Source of the DNA: Flammeovirgaceae bacterium UBA1842
Lineage (GTDB): Bacteria; Bacteroidota; Bacteroidia; Cytophagales; Cyclobacteriaceae
Reading direction: 5' to 3'
Length of the DNA stretch: 51,995 nucleotides
Assembly: GCA_002338655.1 (NCBI GenBank)
Contig: DDIU01000023.1
Coordinates: 1-51,995, forward strand
The notes beneath the pieces were generated by a model. It was given only the letters and a program-made list of their open reading frames with translations, was not told the DNA's origin and did no database searches. A program made the translations under genes and the position numbers. Shown here in pieces: positions 17,046 through 26,138 of this stretch (position 1 is the first letter of the stretch; every line of letters begins with the position of its first letter).

Positions 17046-17108
17046 TAACTCATTACTTTATAGTACAGAACAAAGTTAATAAAAGTTTCAATATAAGGAA
17101 ACTTAAAA

Positions 17109-17143
17109 TACCCATCGGATGGCTTAGAGCCATCCGATGGGTA
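17109..17143. repeat. REP-like hairpin, copy 2
   Basis: A perfect 16-bp inverted repeat (TACCCATCGGATGGCT and its complement) with a 3-nt loop. Its core is the same as the hairpin at 16350-16378, so the toxin/antitoxin pair is bracketed by two copies. It begins 8 bp from the stop of the next leftward gene and lacks a T-tract in a useful place. Confidence 0.85.
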
Positions 17144-17150
17144 ATAGGTA

Positions 17151-19340
17151 TTACAATCCTAAATGAATAACGCCTGGATTGCTATTTATGATAATGTGCA
17201 ATTTGTCTCCGTTTTCCTCTCCAAACAAGGCCTTTACCCCCAATAGATTGATGATTTTGTCATTAACTTTCACAACGCTATTTACATAATAGCTACTTGT
17301 TGATTCCATTACTTTGACTGCCGCCAGTTTACCAGTAGTATTAAACTTAGCTGCAAACGCATTGGTTTGGCCTGTATTTACTTTTGTTCGGTACACATTT
17401 CCACTGGCGTCTTTTATTTCAGAATAATTGCCAATTACCATAAAGCCCTTATCTACATTGATGAGGTCAACAAAGTTACCGGCATACTCAAAGGTATTGG
17501 TCCATAACACATCGCCTAAAATGTTGATGCTCAACGTTTCCAGTTTTTCCTTCTCTTTGATATTTTGCTCCTTGCTTACCCCTTTATAAGCCAAAACAAA
17601 AGCATTCGTGTTTTCCACATATTGCATTTTACGTGGATAAAGAGAGGTTTCTATTTCTTTATTGAATATTTCCTCACCATTTTCACTGATATAAAACAAG
17701 CGATTGATAAACCCTGAGCTATTTCTCGATCTCACCAAAATAGCGCAGCCTTCTGGGGTAGTGGCTACACCACCTATAAGGTTTATTGTTGGGTCTACTT
17801 TATCCTCACTAAAGGGGAACTCCTTGTACCATGTTACCTTATTTTTATCATCTGCCTTAGCTATAAACACATTAACATGGTTTGGTTTTCTATTGGACTT
17901 ATTCAGACCAACCAAATAATGACTGCCATCTGTATTTGCAACTATTTGTGTGGTATGCAATGCAGCATCCAATGAATCAGGGTTTATGTATTTGGCAGCA
18001 GTAGGAATTTTAATGCTTCGATAATTAAAATACTCAGTGCCGAGCGTTTTGTCTGGGCTTATCAAGTTTTGAAACATCTGAGAAACGCCTTTGTCAAGTG
18101 CTTCATTGGCCATTTTCTTTTCATTATTTATTAAAAGATTAAGCCCAGATTCACCATTGTAATAAGTCTGAAAAAAGAGTGGGTATTTAGCTATATTTTC
18201 CTTGTCGATTCTGCGTTTGGCAATCTGGAGCAAGCTGTCCGCATCTTTGGCTTTGTAAATTAAGTCGCCAAGTTGAATAAGATAGGAGTTAATTGCTCCC
18301 GTGGTATCCCTGTTATTGACAAGCCCTAGCTGACCGATAAGTGATTGTTTGAATTGCTTATACCTTAACAAAGCAACAGGCAATGACTCATTATCATACT
18401 TGATCAAATTGAAAATAAGTTTATTATCCACATTATAAGGCACAAAATCTGGGTTGTACGCCATGGGATTCATCCTTTTTAAAGAAGCATTAAGAGCAAT
18501 TTCGGCTTGTTCCAGGTCTTTGCGCAGAGCGGATATATCCTTGTTAACTTCAGCTATTGCATTGTCGGCCCATTTTTTATAATTCCAGATTTCAATGTCT
18601 TTTATCAGAAAATTGGGACTGGTAAGCAAACCTTGGAGGCGATAGGTATCAATTTCTTTTATGGTATAGGATTGGTCAAACTTATTGGGATCGTATAGTT
18701 TGCCAGCAGCCAAGTACTTGTCCAAGTTGACAATGCTAGAGTCATAGTTCAGCTTCAAAGCTTCTAGTTTTGACTTTAGGTCATCATTGTACATTAGCAA
18801 TAGTCTATCGCGGCTTGTAAAATTACCATTGATTTCATTGAATAATTTGATGGCCTTGTCATGGAAGTTTACACTTTTGGTAAAGTATTCATAAATCTCA
18901 GGCATTTTGTCCGTGAACAATTTAGCTGAATCATAGCCTTCCCTGATTTTCTTATTGACAAAGCTGAAATCCACAATGGGTCGCCCTTTTCCATCAAATC
19001 CATTGGCAAAATCCGCATAATACCCTGTGTTTTTGCTCACCTCTTTTTCATTAATAACCGCTGCGGATTTAGTAAAACGCAATTTGGCCTCATTGGCATT
19101 GGCTATTGCCCTTTCATACTGTGTGATTGGATTGCAAGCTTTATATCTACGTTCATAAATTAAGGCCAAGCGAAAATTACTGTTGGGATGGTCAAGGTCA
19201 TTGACCATGTAAGCCTTTAAAATAGAAAGGGCTTCATCATCAGAGGATTGCACCAAAGTAGGGTATATGTCCTTGTACTTCTGGGCATACATCGGAATGC
19301 CAATTAGTAAAAAAGATAATATGATGATTGACTTTTTCAT
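17151..19340 (-). CDS. Exported protein of unknown family, third gene of the TPR-CHAT operon
   Basis: A 729-aa protein I do not recognise. It has a signal peptide (MKKSIIILSFLLIGIPMYAQ). The first 400 or so residues are helical and contain TPR-like segments (HPNSNFRLALIYERRYKA, ITQYERAIANANEAKLRF). The last 300 residues are beta-rich with repeated segments resembling propeller blades (SHYLVGLNKSNRKPNHVNVF, CAILVRSRNSSG, GFMVIGNYSEI). It shares ATGA with the PD40/OmpA gene and so is co-translated with it. The probable location is periplasm or outer surface; the function is unknown. Confidence 0.75.
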   Translation of the reverse strand: MKKSIIILSFLLIGIPMYAQKYKDIYPTLVQSSDDEALSILKAYMVNDLDHPNSNFRLALIYERRYKACNPITQYERAIANANEAKLRFTKSAAVINEKEVSKNTGYYADFANGFDGKGRPIVDFSFVNKKIREGYDSAKLFTDKMPEIYEYFTKSVNFHDKAIKLFNEINGNFTSRDRLLLMYNDDLKSKLEALKLNYDSSIVNLDKYLAAGKLYDPNKFDQSYTIKEIDTYRLQGLLTSPNFLIKDIEIWNYKKWADNAIAEVNKDISALRKDLEQAEIALNASLKRMNPMAYNPDFVPYNVDNKLIFNLIKYDNESLPVALLRYKQFKQSLIGQLGLVNNRDTTGAINSYLIQLGDLIYKAKDADSLLQIAKRRIDKENIAKYPLFFQTYYNGESGLNLLINNEKKMANEALDKGVSQMFQNLISPDKTLGTEYFNYRSIKIPTAAKYINPDSLDAALHTTQIVANTDGSHYLVGLNKSNRKPNHVNVFIAKADDKNKVTWYKEFPFSEDKVDPTINLIGGVATTPEGCAILVRSRNSSGFINRLFYISENGEEIFNKEIETSLYPRKMQYVENTNAFVLAYKGVSKEQNIKEKEKLETLSINILGDVLWTNTFEYAGNFVDLINVDKGFMVIGNYSEIKDASGNVYRTKVNTGQTNAFAAKFNTTGKLAAVKVMESTSSYYVNSVVKVNDKIINLLGVKALFGEENGDKLHIIINSNPGVIHLGL

Positions 19341-21373
19341 ATCCCTAATACTCTAAGTTCCACTCTTCGGTTAATCGCCCTATTTTCATCCGAATCATTT
19401 GGTACCTTGGCCATGGACTCACCATACCCATTGGTGACAAACCGATTTTGGTCAATATTATTATCAATTAAGAATTTTGCCACACTGTCTGCACGCTTGT
19501 CTGAAAGCTGTTTATTATAAGCATCAGACCCCACATCATCCGTAAAGGCGGCAACTTCAACTTTTAGCGTAGGGTTTTCTTTCATTAGCTGGATCACACG
19601 CTCCAATTCAATAAATGAAACCTCTGATAATACAGTGGAATTGGATTCGAAAAGAATGTCTTTCAGCTCCAGTTTGGCATTGAGCTCTAGCTTAAGCAGC
19701 TTTAAATCGAGTGCTCCACCGCCCTTACCCACATCCAATGTAGTGGAATTAAACGCATAACCTTGGTCACTGGTGGCTTCAATTTCATACCTATCACCCA
19801 CACGCAATGACACCATGCTATTGCCATCGACTTCGATACGTTCATCCCTGTCCTTATTTCTTAAAATGATTTTTGATTTTACCCGTGAATTATTTACCAA
19901 GTCAGAAACATTGATCATTACCTCCTTTTTCTCTGGTATCAGGGGTATTTCTTTTTCAAAATTTCTGTAAAGTACCAGGCCAGAAAGATCCATATTGAAA
20001 ATCTCACTTTTAAAATTTGGGGCAGAAACATAAAACTCATAGTATGAACCAATAGGGAGTGCTATTTGAATATTCCCGTTGGGCATTAAGGTCTTTACCG
20101 TTTTGTAAAATGAGGGGGCGCGATCACGCTTTACCTGTATATCGGCTTCCATGCCTTCAAACAGCTCTGAATCGCTAACCTCGACATCCAAAAAGACATT
20201 TTGAAATAATTGGATATCGACATTGGTTTCCTGATAATCACGAACATTACGTAGGTCATAGGAGTTGATATAACTGGAATACCCTTCTTTCACTACTTCA
20301 AAATTGTAATACTTGCCGGCTGCCAATACTACAGTATAAGCGCCATCTTCAGGGTTGTTGTTGATCTCCGATATTATGTTGGAGGTGAGCGCATCCCTAA
20401 CTATTATCTTGGCGGCTATTCCCTGTCCTGTATCGGCATCTGTTATATTCCCTTGAATGATGTTATTAACAAACTGCCTCAGTTTGGGCGGTATGATCAC
20501 TGAATAGATATCTTGATTATTGTAAACAAAGTACATCAAGTCCCCTTGGGCGGCAATGGTGGGCAACTGGTCACTTTGGATAGAATTGGCAAAAGTCAAG
20601 GGCACGGGGGTGGACCAATCCCCAAGTGGTGTCAATGTAGATTGGTACATGTCAAAATCACCAAGACCACCGGGTCGGTTGGATGAAAAAATCAGTGTTT
20701 TCCCATCGGCCATTATCCGTGGTGCTTTCTCACAGTCCTGATTGATAGGGTAGGGTAGCTTTTCTGGCTCCCCCCAAGTGCCATCTTTTTTTCTTTCCGA
20801 CTGATAAATGGATGAGCAGAAATTCCCTTGCCTTCTCAGATCACGATCTTGTGGCCCTTCCATATTCTGTCTTACAAAGTAGAGATATTTACCATCAGCC
20901 GATATTGAAGGGAAAGCTTCATAACCATCGGTATTGATGGGGGCATCTATACTCTGAGGTACACTCCATCCAGACCTATCCCGTGTTGAAAAATAGATAT
21001 CCGCGCTGTTTCCATAACCCAATGAAGCAAAAAAGAATAGGGTGTTGCCGTCAAAACTTATGCTTGGCCCCCCAATTAGGTCGGTTGAGTCGCCATAATT
21101 ATTTACGTTTTCAATAGGTGCCGGGGCAGCCCATTCACCATTTACAAATTTCGACTCATATAGTTTAAAGCTGCCTCCTTTGTTGGACTCGAAAATCATC
21201 GTTTTTCCATCAGCAGAAATTGAGGGAGCATATTCCACTGCATTATCATCGCTAAGGTTGTCGATGATTTTTTTAGTGGTGGAATAATCCACAGTATCGG
21301 CAATTTGTGAGAACCCCAGAAATGGTGTTATCACAAACGGGATGATAAAAAGAGTTCTAAAAAATTTCATCAA
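19337..21373 (-). CDS. OmpA-family protein with PD40 repeats and a carboxypeptidase-like beta domain
   Basis: A 678-aa exported protein. The signal peptide ends near GFSQ. PD40/TolB-like blades follow (APSISADGKTMIFESNKGG, FPSISADGKYLYFVRQ, APRIMADGKTLIFSSNRPGG) over about 45-290. A regulatory-domain-like segment (GNITDADTGQGIAAKIIV) lies near 310-390. The C-terminal OmpA domain (about 565-678) has the peptidoglycan-binding pattern AFTDDVGSDAYNKQLSDKRA and RRVEL. It anchors to peptidoglycan and presents a propeller platform. It is 5 bp downstream of the TPR-CHAT gene, so both are likely made together. Confidence 0.9.
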   Translation of the reverse strand: MMKFFRTLFIIPFVITPFLGFSQIADTVDYSTTKKIIDNLSDDNAVEYAPSISADGKTMIFESNKGGSFKLYESKFVNGEWAAPAPIENVNNYGDSTDLIGGPSISFDGNTLFFFASLGYGNSADIYFSTRDRSGWSVPQSIDAPINTDGYEAFPSISADGKYLYFVRQNMEGPQDRDLRRQGNFCSSIYQSERKKDGTWGEPEKLPYPINQDCEKAPRIMADGKTLIFSSNRPGGLGDFDMYQSTLTPLGDWSTPVPLTFANSIQSDQLPTIAAQGDLMYFVYNNQDIYSVIIPPKLRQFVNNIIQGNITDADTGQGIAAKIIVRDALTSNIISEINNNPEDGAYTVVLAAGKYYNFEVVKEGYSSYINSYDLRNVRDYQETNVDIQLFQNVFLDVEVSDSELFEGMEADIQVKRDRAPSFYKTVKTLMPNGNIQIALPIGSYYEFYVSAPNFKSEIFNMDLSGLVLYRNFEKEIPLIPEKKEVMINVSDLVNNSRVKSKIILRNKDRDERIEVDGNSMVSLRVGDRYEIEATSDQGYAFNSTTLDVGKGGGALDLKLLKLELNAKLELKDILFESNSTVLSEVSFIELERVIQLMKENPTLKVEVAAFTDDVGSDAYNKQLSDKRADSVAKFLIDNNIDQNRFVTNGYGESMAKVPNDSDENRAINRRVELRVLGI

Positions 21374-21378
21374 GTTGT

Positions 21379-24300
21379 TTAATCAGCACCTAAGATAATA
21401 AAAGCTCCCCAATGAAAAGGATCTGAATATTTTTCTTTCAATTCCATTTGAGCATTTTTAAATGCTTCAAACTTATCGACACCGGACAGCCAGTTTTTAT
21501 AAAAATTAATCATTAACAATTGTGTAGTATTATCATCTACTTGCCAAAGGCTCATTATCACCGATTTTGCACCGGCTACCATGAAGGCTCGCTGGAGACC
21601 GTAAACACCCTCCCCATTTCTCACTTCACCAATTCCTGTTTCACACGCAGAGAGCACTACTAGCTCTGTATTGTCTAAATTTAAGTTCATCGCTTCATAA
21701 GCAGTCAATACCCCATCTTCACCATCAATTTGATCATTTGTAGGATGTGATTTGGCAGATCCTGCCAGCAATAGACCAGATCTAAATAAAGGATTTTGCT
21801 CAGCATTGTTGAACCCTGAGCCATAATCCTGGCCTTGCTTAAAGTCTATGTCACTTTTGAAGAACCCATGTGTGGCAATGTGTAAAAGCTTCGGTGCGGG
21901 TATTGATTTAATTTTAGCTTCATTGGCATCTTGCCATAAATAGAGATTGGCCGACCAATCTTTTTCTTCTAGCAGGTTATATAATTTATCCGCTTCTACT
22001 TTTGTTCCCGGTAGCTCAGGGATGGATTCGTTAAACCCAAATTCACTTGCCCTGGTAAGACCGGGAGAACTATTTACTGTATTTGAGGCAGTTAAATTAT
22101 AATCTGGATAACCGAATACTTCGGCCACATTTGGTGTATTGCTTTCTGCAGTTGGGGCAATTAACAAGTCGCGGGTATTGCTCAGGCTCTGGACATTATA
22201 TTGGTCCAAGACATATTTATTCAGTTGGTTATTCCATAGCGTGTTGATATTTATTTTGTTGAATATGCCATCGGTAGAGGCAAAGACTTGATCAATGCCT
22301 TCTAATTTATTCTCAATGGGTTGCCAGAATTGTGCGAATGAAATAACATCACCTACCGTAAATTTTATGGCATTGCGATAATAGTTAAAATATTTTTTCT
22401 CTAGGGATTCTCCGTTTTTTAGTAGTGCCATTTCGGGTACTTCTGATGTCTTTTTTAGTATCAAAGCCACATACATTACAGAATCTTCAATGTACCGTTT
22501 TTTTATTCTAAGGATCTCAATGGCTGCTTGTTTGTCTGTCAATACATCCCGAACATTTTGCCAAGTGAAATTGGGCTGCTCAATGTCTTTGGCAAATAAT
22601 TCAGATTGCTGTGATAGTTCTTTTTCGATGGTGTTTATTTCTTCTGAAAGTGCATTTAAGTCAATGTTCTTCTCTGTTAATTCTTCATCAGAATAGGAGA
22701 GATACTTGGATAATTTTTCTTTTTCCTCCGTCCAATTGATGTAACTATCGATCAAAGCTTGATTGCCACTGGAGAAAATACGGTTCCTCACTTTGTTGGA
22801 TGAATGTAACAGTAATGCTTTTGTTGAAAGCTGCAGATTATACAAGTCTGCAATGATCTGTTTCCCTTCAGGAGCACCACTCAAGGCATATTCCACGCAG
22901 AAATCTTGATAGGACTCAAGTACGGGGCGTATTTTCGCATAGAATGCCCCTTTTTCATTCTCACTAAGCGAAGGAAAAAAATCTTTGATTTGTTGGAGGT
23001 AGTTGGCTATTACCTGATCATAATAGTTCTTGGCCTCCGCGTATTTTCGCATGCCATGGTAAAGGCCTGCCAACCCGTAAAGGGCATAAGCGTAATCAGG
23101 ATGGTTTTCTCCCAATATTTCTTTTCTAATGGCCAGTGCTTCTTTGAATTTGACTTCTGCCTCATCAAACTGGTTCATCTCCTGATTCAATACTGCCAGA
23201 TTGTAGAGCGTAGAAGCATATGCAGGATGCTTTTCTCCAAAGACGGTTTTATCAATATTAAGTGCTTGCTCATAAAGTGCCTTGGCTTGTTCTTTCTTGT
23301 CAAGATCTTTATAAACCGAGGCCAGATTGTGCAGGGTGGTGGCATACCGAGGATGGTTTTCACCATATATGGCCTTATCAATGGCAAGAGTCTGTTCAAG
23401 GAGTTCCTGCGCCTTTTCATCTTTCCCTTCCAGTTTATAAAGTGTGGCTAAGTTTTCAAGGGTAGTGGCATATTCAGGATGATTGGTGCCATATCTGTTT
23501 TTATAGATATCAGTAGCTTCTATAAAAAGAGGTTCTGCTTTTTTGAAATTACCCATGGTTTGATAGAGCAGGGCACTATTATTTAAGGCATTGGCATATT
23601 CGGGATGACTGGTGCCAAAGGCATTCTTTTTTAGTTTTAATGCCAACGTAAACAATGGTTCCGCTTCCTGATATTTACCTTTCAACTGCTTTATTCTACC
23701 TAAATTTTGAATGGTATTGGCGTAAAGTGGACTTTCCTCACCTACGGCAGTTTTTTTAATTTTTATACTTTCGTTGATTAATTCTTCTGCTTGGGTGTAA
23801 TCACCAAGTTGCGTTAGGGCAAGCCCCAGGTTTTCAATGACACCTGCATAATGGAGGCTATTTGTCCCTGTTAATGTGGCGCTAATGCCCTTGGCTTGTT
23901 CCAAATATTGTTGTGCTTCAAAAAATTGAGCCTGATATTGTTTCACTGTGCCCAAATTATTGAGTGTGGTAGCATACGAAAGCGATTGCTGCTGTCCTGC
24001 TTCTGTGAGTAAATTCAATTGCTTCAAAAAGTAAGCTTCGGCAGTAGTATAATCACCAGTATCTTGATAATGAACCGCTAGTGCAAAAATGATATTCATG
24101 TACAAGCTATTCTTAATTCCATTGGTTTCGAGAATGGCTAGTGCTTTGTTATAATTTTGAAATGAATCATTCCAAGCACCTAATCCATTTAACATTTCTG
24201 CAAGGGTATAAAAATACTTGGCCTGCAAAGGATCGTTTTGATCAATGCCAGACATTAAAGCAGTACATACATCTAACAGATCTTGGGCATCTCTGAGATT

Positions 24301-25389
24301 CCCGAGCAATATTTTTAATGAAGTTAAGTCAAGAGCGGTTTCAACATAATTGCTTTGATCATTATTCTTATCTAAGAGACTTAAAGCCTCTGAAAAAGCC
24401 TTTTCAGCACCTTCCAAATCCCCTTGCTGTTGTTTCAATATGCCATCATTGGTCAATGCCAGTGCTTTTGAAGAGCCGTCCCCATTATTTCCAATCAATG
24501 CCAACAGCTCCGCTGCCCGAACACTATTGCCAAGTTTCTCAAAGTTCACCGCCCTGAGATTTACCATGTTGAAATACTCAGCACTTTCATTGGCTTGGAT
24601 CTGATTATAAATTTCATCAGCTTCATTATAAGCCTCTTCCGCCTCGGTATATTTTCCCGATTTATGCAAACAAAGTCCCTTATTGGTATAAATAAGGGCA
24701 AGTTCATTTTCATAGCCAGCCCCAAGTTGCTCATAGATATCACTTAGGTCGAGTAGATGGGTATATGCCTTTTCATACTCACTTTTGTCCATCAATAGAT
24801 TGGTGTAATCGTAAGCTGCGCTAATGTAGTCCCCTGTTATCCCCGCATTCAAATCATAATTAGGTACAGTGGCATCGTAAATTTCGAAGGCAGCATCATG
24901 TTGTTTTTGCTGATAATAACACCCTGCAATTTTCCATTGGCAATCAATGAGTGGTTGGTCTGTACTGGAATAAAATTGTTGAAATATTTGCTCGGCTTGC
25001 TTCAATACCTCTATTGCCTCATCTGTTTTGTCTAATAGATCCAATATTGAACCTTTGTTATAAAGGGCATTGGCATATTCGAGGTTATTTGTGTCCCCCG
25101 ACTTGTCTTTTATAGTTAATTCATTGTTACAGTACTTTAGCGCCTCCCCCAAATTGCCCGAACTATAGCATATGTTGGACAACAGCCTCAAAATGCTTTC
25201 GTAATTTCCCGATAACGTACCATCTTGTGCTTGATAAGTTGAAAGGCATTCCTTGGCGGTAGTAAACGCCACTTCCAGATTATCATTATTATACTCTTGC
25301 TGTGCAGATGCATATAATGCGCGCCAATCTTGACTTTTGGCCACTGTAAATGCCAGTAAAAAAAATATTATTAAATAAACTTGTTTCAT
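21379..25389 (-). CDS. Exported TPR-CHAT protein (caspase-like protease domain)
   Basis: A 1336-aa protein with a signal peptide (MKQVYLIIFFLLAFTVAKSQ), then more than a dozen TPRs. The array includes a block of near-identical 42-residue kinesin-light-chain-type repeats (HPEYATTLENLATLYKLEG, HPRYATTLHNLASVYKDLD, HPAYASTLYNLAVLNQ) at about 600-800. The C-terminal CHAT domain has a complete catalytic dyad: His1174 in HIATHGF and Cys1249 in SACETG, followed by SLWQVDD and HWGAFIILG. CHAT proteases are clan CD cysteine peptidases. The export signal puts this one outside the cytoplasm, unlike Craspase-type TPR-CHAT proteins. It is the first gene of the operon. Confidence 0.92.
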   Translation of the reverse strand: MKQVYLIIFFLLAFTVAKSQDWRALYASAQQEYNNDNLEVAFTTAKECLSTYQAQDGTLSGNYESILRLLSNICYSSGNLGEALKYCNNELTIKDKSGDTNNLEYANALYNKGSILDLLDKTDEAIEVLKQAEQIFQQFYSSTDQPLIDCQWKIAGCYYQQKQHDAAFEIYDATVPNYDLNAGITGDYISAAYDYTNLLMDKSEYEKAYTHLLDLSDIYEQLGAGYENELALIYTNKGLCLHKSGKYTEAEEAYNEADEIYNQIQANESAEYFNMVNLRAVNFEKLGNSVRAAELLALIGNNGDGSSKALALTNDGILKQQQGDLEGAEKAFSEALSLLDKNNDQSNYVETALDLTSLKILLGNLRDAQDLLDVCTALMSGIDQNDPLQAKYFYTLAEMLNGLGAWNDSFQNYNKALAILETNGIKNSLYMNIIFALAVHYQDTGDYTTAEAYFLKQLNLLTEAGQQQSLSYATTLNNLGTVKQYQAQFFEAQQYLEQAKGISATLTGTNSLHYAGVIENLGLALTQLGDYTQAEELINESIKIKKTAVGEESPLYANTIQNLGRIKQLKGKYQEAEPLFTLALKLKKNAFGTSHPEYANALNNSALLYQTMGNFKKAEPLFIEATDIYKNRYGTNHPEYATTLENLATLYKLEGKDEKAQELLEQTLAIDKAIYGENHPRYATTLHNLASVYKDLDKKEQAKALYEQALNIDKTVFGEKHPAYASTLYNLAVLNQEMNQFDEAEVKFKEALAIRKEILGENHPDYAYALYGLAGLYHGMRKYAEAKNYYDQVIANYLQQIKDFFPSLSENEKGAFYAKIRPVLESYQDFCVEYALSGAPEGKQIIADLYNLQLSTKALLLHSSNKVRNRIFSSGNQALIDSYINWTEEKEKLSKYLSYSDEELTEKNIDLNALSEEINTIEKELSQQSELFAKDIEQPNFTWQNVRDVLTDKQAAIEILRIKKRYIEDSVMYVALILKKTSEVPEMALLKNGESLEKKYFNYYRNAIKFTVGDVISFAQFWQPIENKLEGIDQVFASTDGIFNKININTLWNNQLNKYVLDQYNVQSLSNTRDLLIAPTAESNTPNVAEVFGYPDYNLTASNTVNSSPGLTRASEFGFNESIPELPGTKVEADKLYNLLEEKDWSANLYLWQDANEAKIKSIPAPKLLHIATHGFFKSDIDFKQGQDYGSGFNNAEQNPLFRSGLLLAGSAKSHPTNDQIDGEDGVLTAYEAMNLNLDNTELVVLSACETGIGEVRNGEGVYGLQRAFMVAGAKSVIMSLWQVDDNTTQLLMINFYKNWLSGVDKFEAFKNAQMELKEKYSDPFHWGAFIILGAD

Positions 25390-25529
25390 CCAATTAGCAA
25401 GATATCATAAAATACCTTTGATCTCAACTATGATGTAATCTATCTCAAGAAATAATATTCAATTTAATAGGTCAAAATACCCCCTGATTACGTGATATGT
25501 ATTTCGAATTCGGTTGGTAATTTTCAAAT

Positions 25530-26111
25530 GTGGAAAAAATAGGTATAGTTATACTCGCGGCTGGGAATTCTTCACGGCTTGGTTTTCCAAAACAGTTGCT
25601 CGAAATTGATGGTGAATCTTTACTGTTGAGAACCGTTTCAATGGCGCAAGAATTATCAGACTGTGTGGTGACTGTTTTGGGGTATAATTATAAAAGGCAT
25701 CATAAAGAGATAACTGACATTACCGAGAACATCGCCTTTAATCTGGATTGGAATAAGGGCATTGGCAATTCCATAAAATGCGGGTTCAATACTTTACATA
25801 GAATGAATTCCGATTTATGTGCTGTTGTGCTTCTTAACTGTGATCAGCCTTATGTCACTAAAGAAGTGATAAAATTACTCACAAATGAACTGAAGGAGGG
25901 AAGTCAACTGATTATGTCCAGTTACAATGATCATTACGGGCTTCCTGCGGTAGTGGGCAGACAGTATTTTAAAGAATTAAACAGGATTAATGACGAGGAG
26001 ACACTTGAGTCCCTCACTGAAGTTTATGGTGCCCATAGTGTTCCCTTCCCTAAAGGGGTATTTGATATTGATACGGTGGAGGATTGGGATTATTTCTGTA
26101 AAAAGGACTGA
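25530..26111 (+). CDS. MobA-like nucleotidyltransferase
   Basis: A 193-aa protein of the NTP_transf_3 type. It begins with a nucleotide-binding loop ILAAGNSSRLGFPKQLLEI and has NCDQPYVT around the metal-binding aspartate, and GLPAVVGRQYF near 140, as in the MocA/MobA family acting on molybdopterin (adding CMP or GMP). The start is a GTG (25530), since the overlapping ATG gives an immediate stop. A TACCTTTG box at 25413-25420 could be its promoter. The real substrate may be another cofactor. It diverges from the TPR-CHAT operon. Confidence 0.8.
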   Translation: MEKIGIVILAAGNSSRLGFPKQLLEIDGESLLLRTVSMAQELSDCVVTVLGYNYKRHHKEITDITENIAFNLDWNKGIGNSIKCGFNTLHRMNSDLCAVVLLNCDQPYVTKEVIKLLTNELKEGSQLIMSSYNDHYGLPAVVGRQYFKELNRINDEETLESLTEVYGAHSVPFPKGVFDIDTVEDWDYFCKKD

Positions 26112-26138
26112 ATTTGGGCTGACTTATTGCAGATAATA

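Noticed and set aside
22906..23451. Plus-strand open frame inside the TPR-CHAT gene
   Set aside because: It is antisense to the TPR array; its repeats simply mirror the TPR codons.
17151..25389. Gliding-motility (Gld/Spr) identity for the TPR-CHAT/OmpA operon
   Set aside because: PD40/OmpA resembles parts of the T9SS protein PorE, but no other por or gld genes are near and the CHAT partner is not part of known T9SS.
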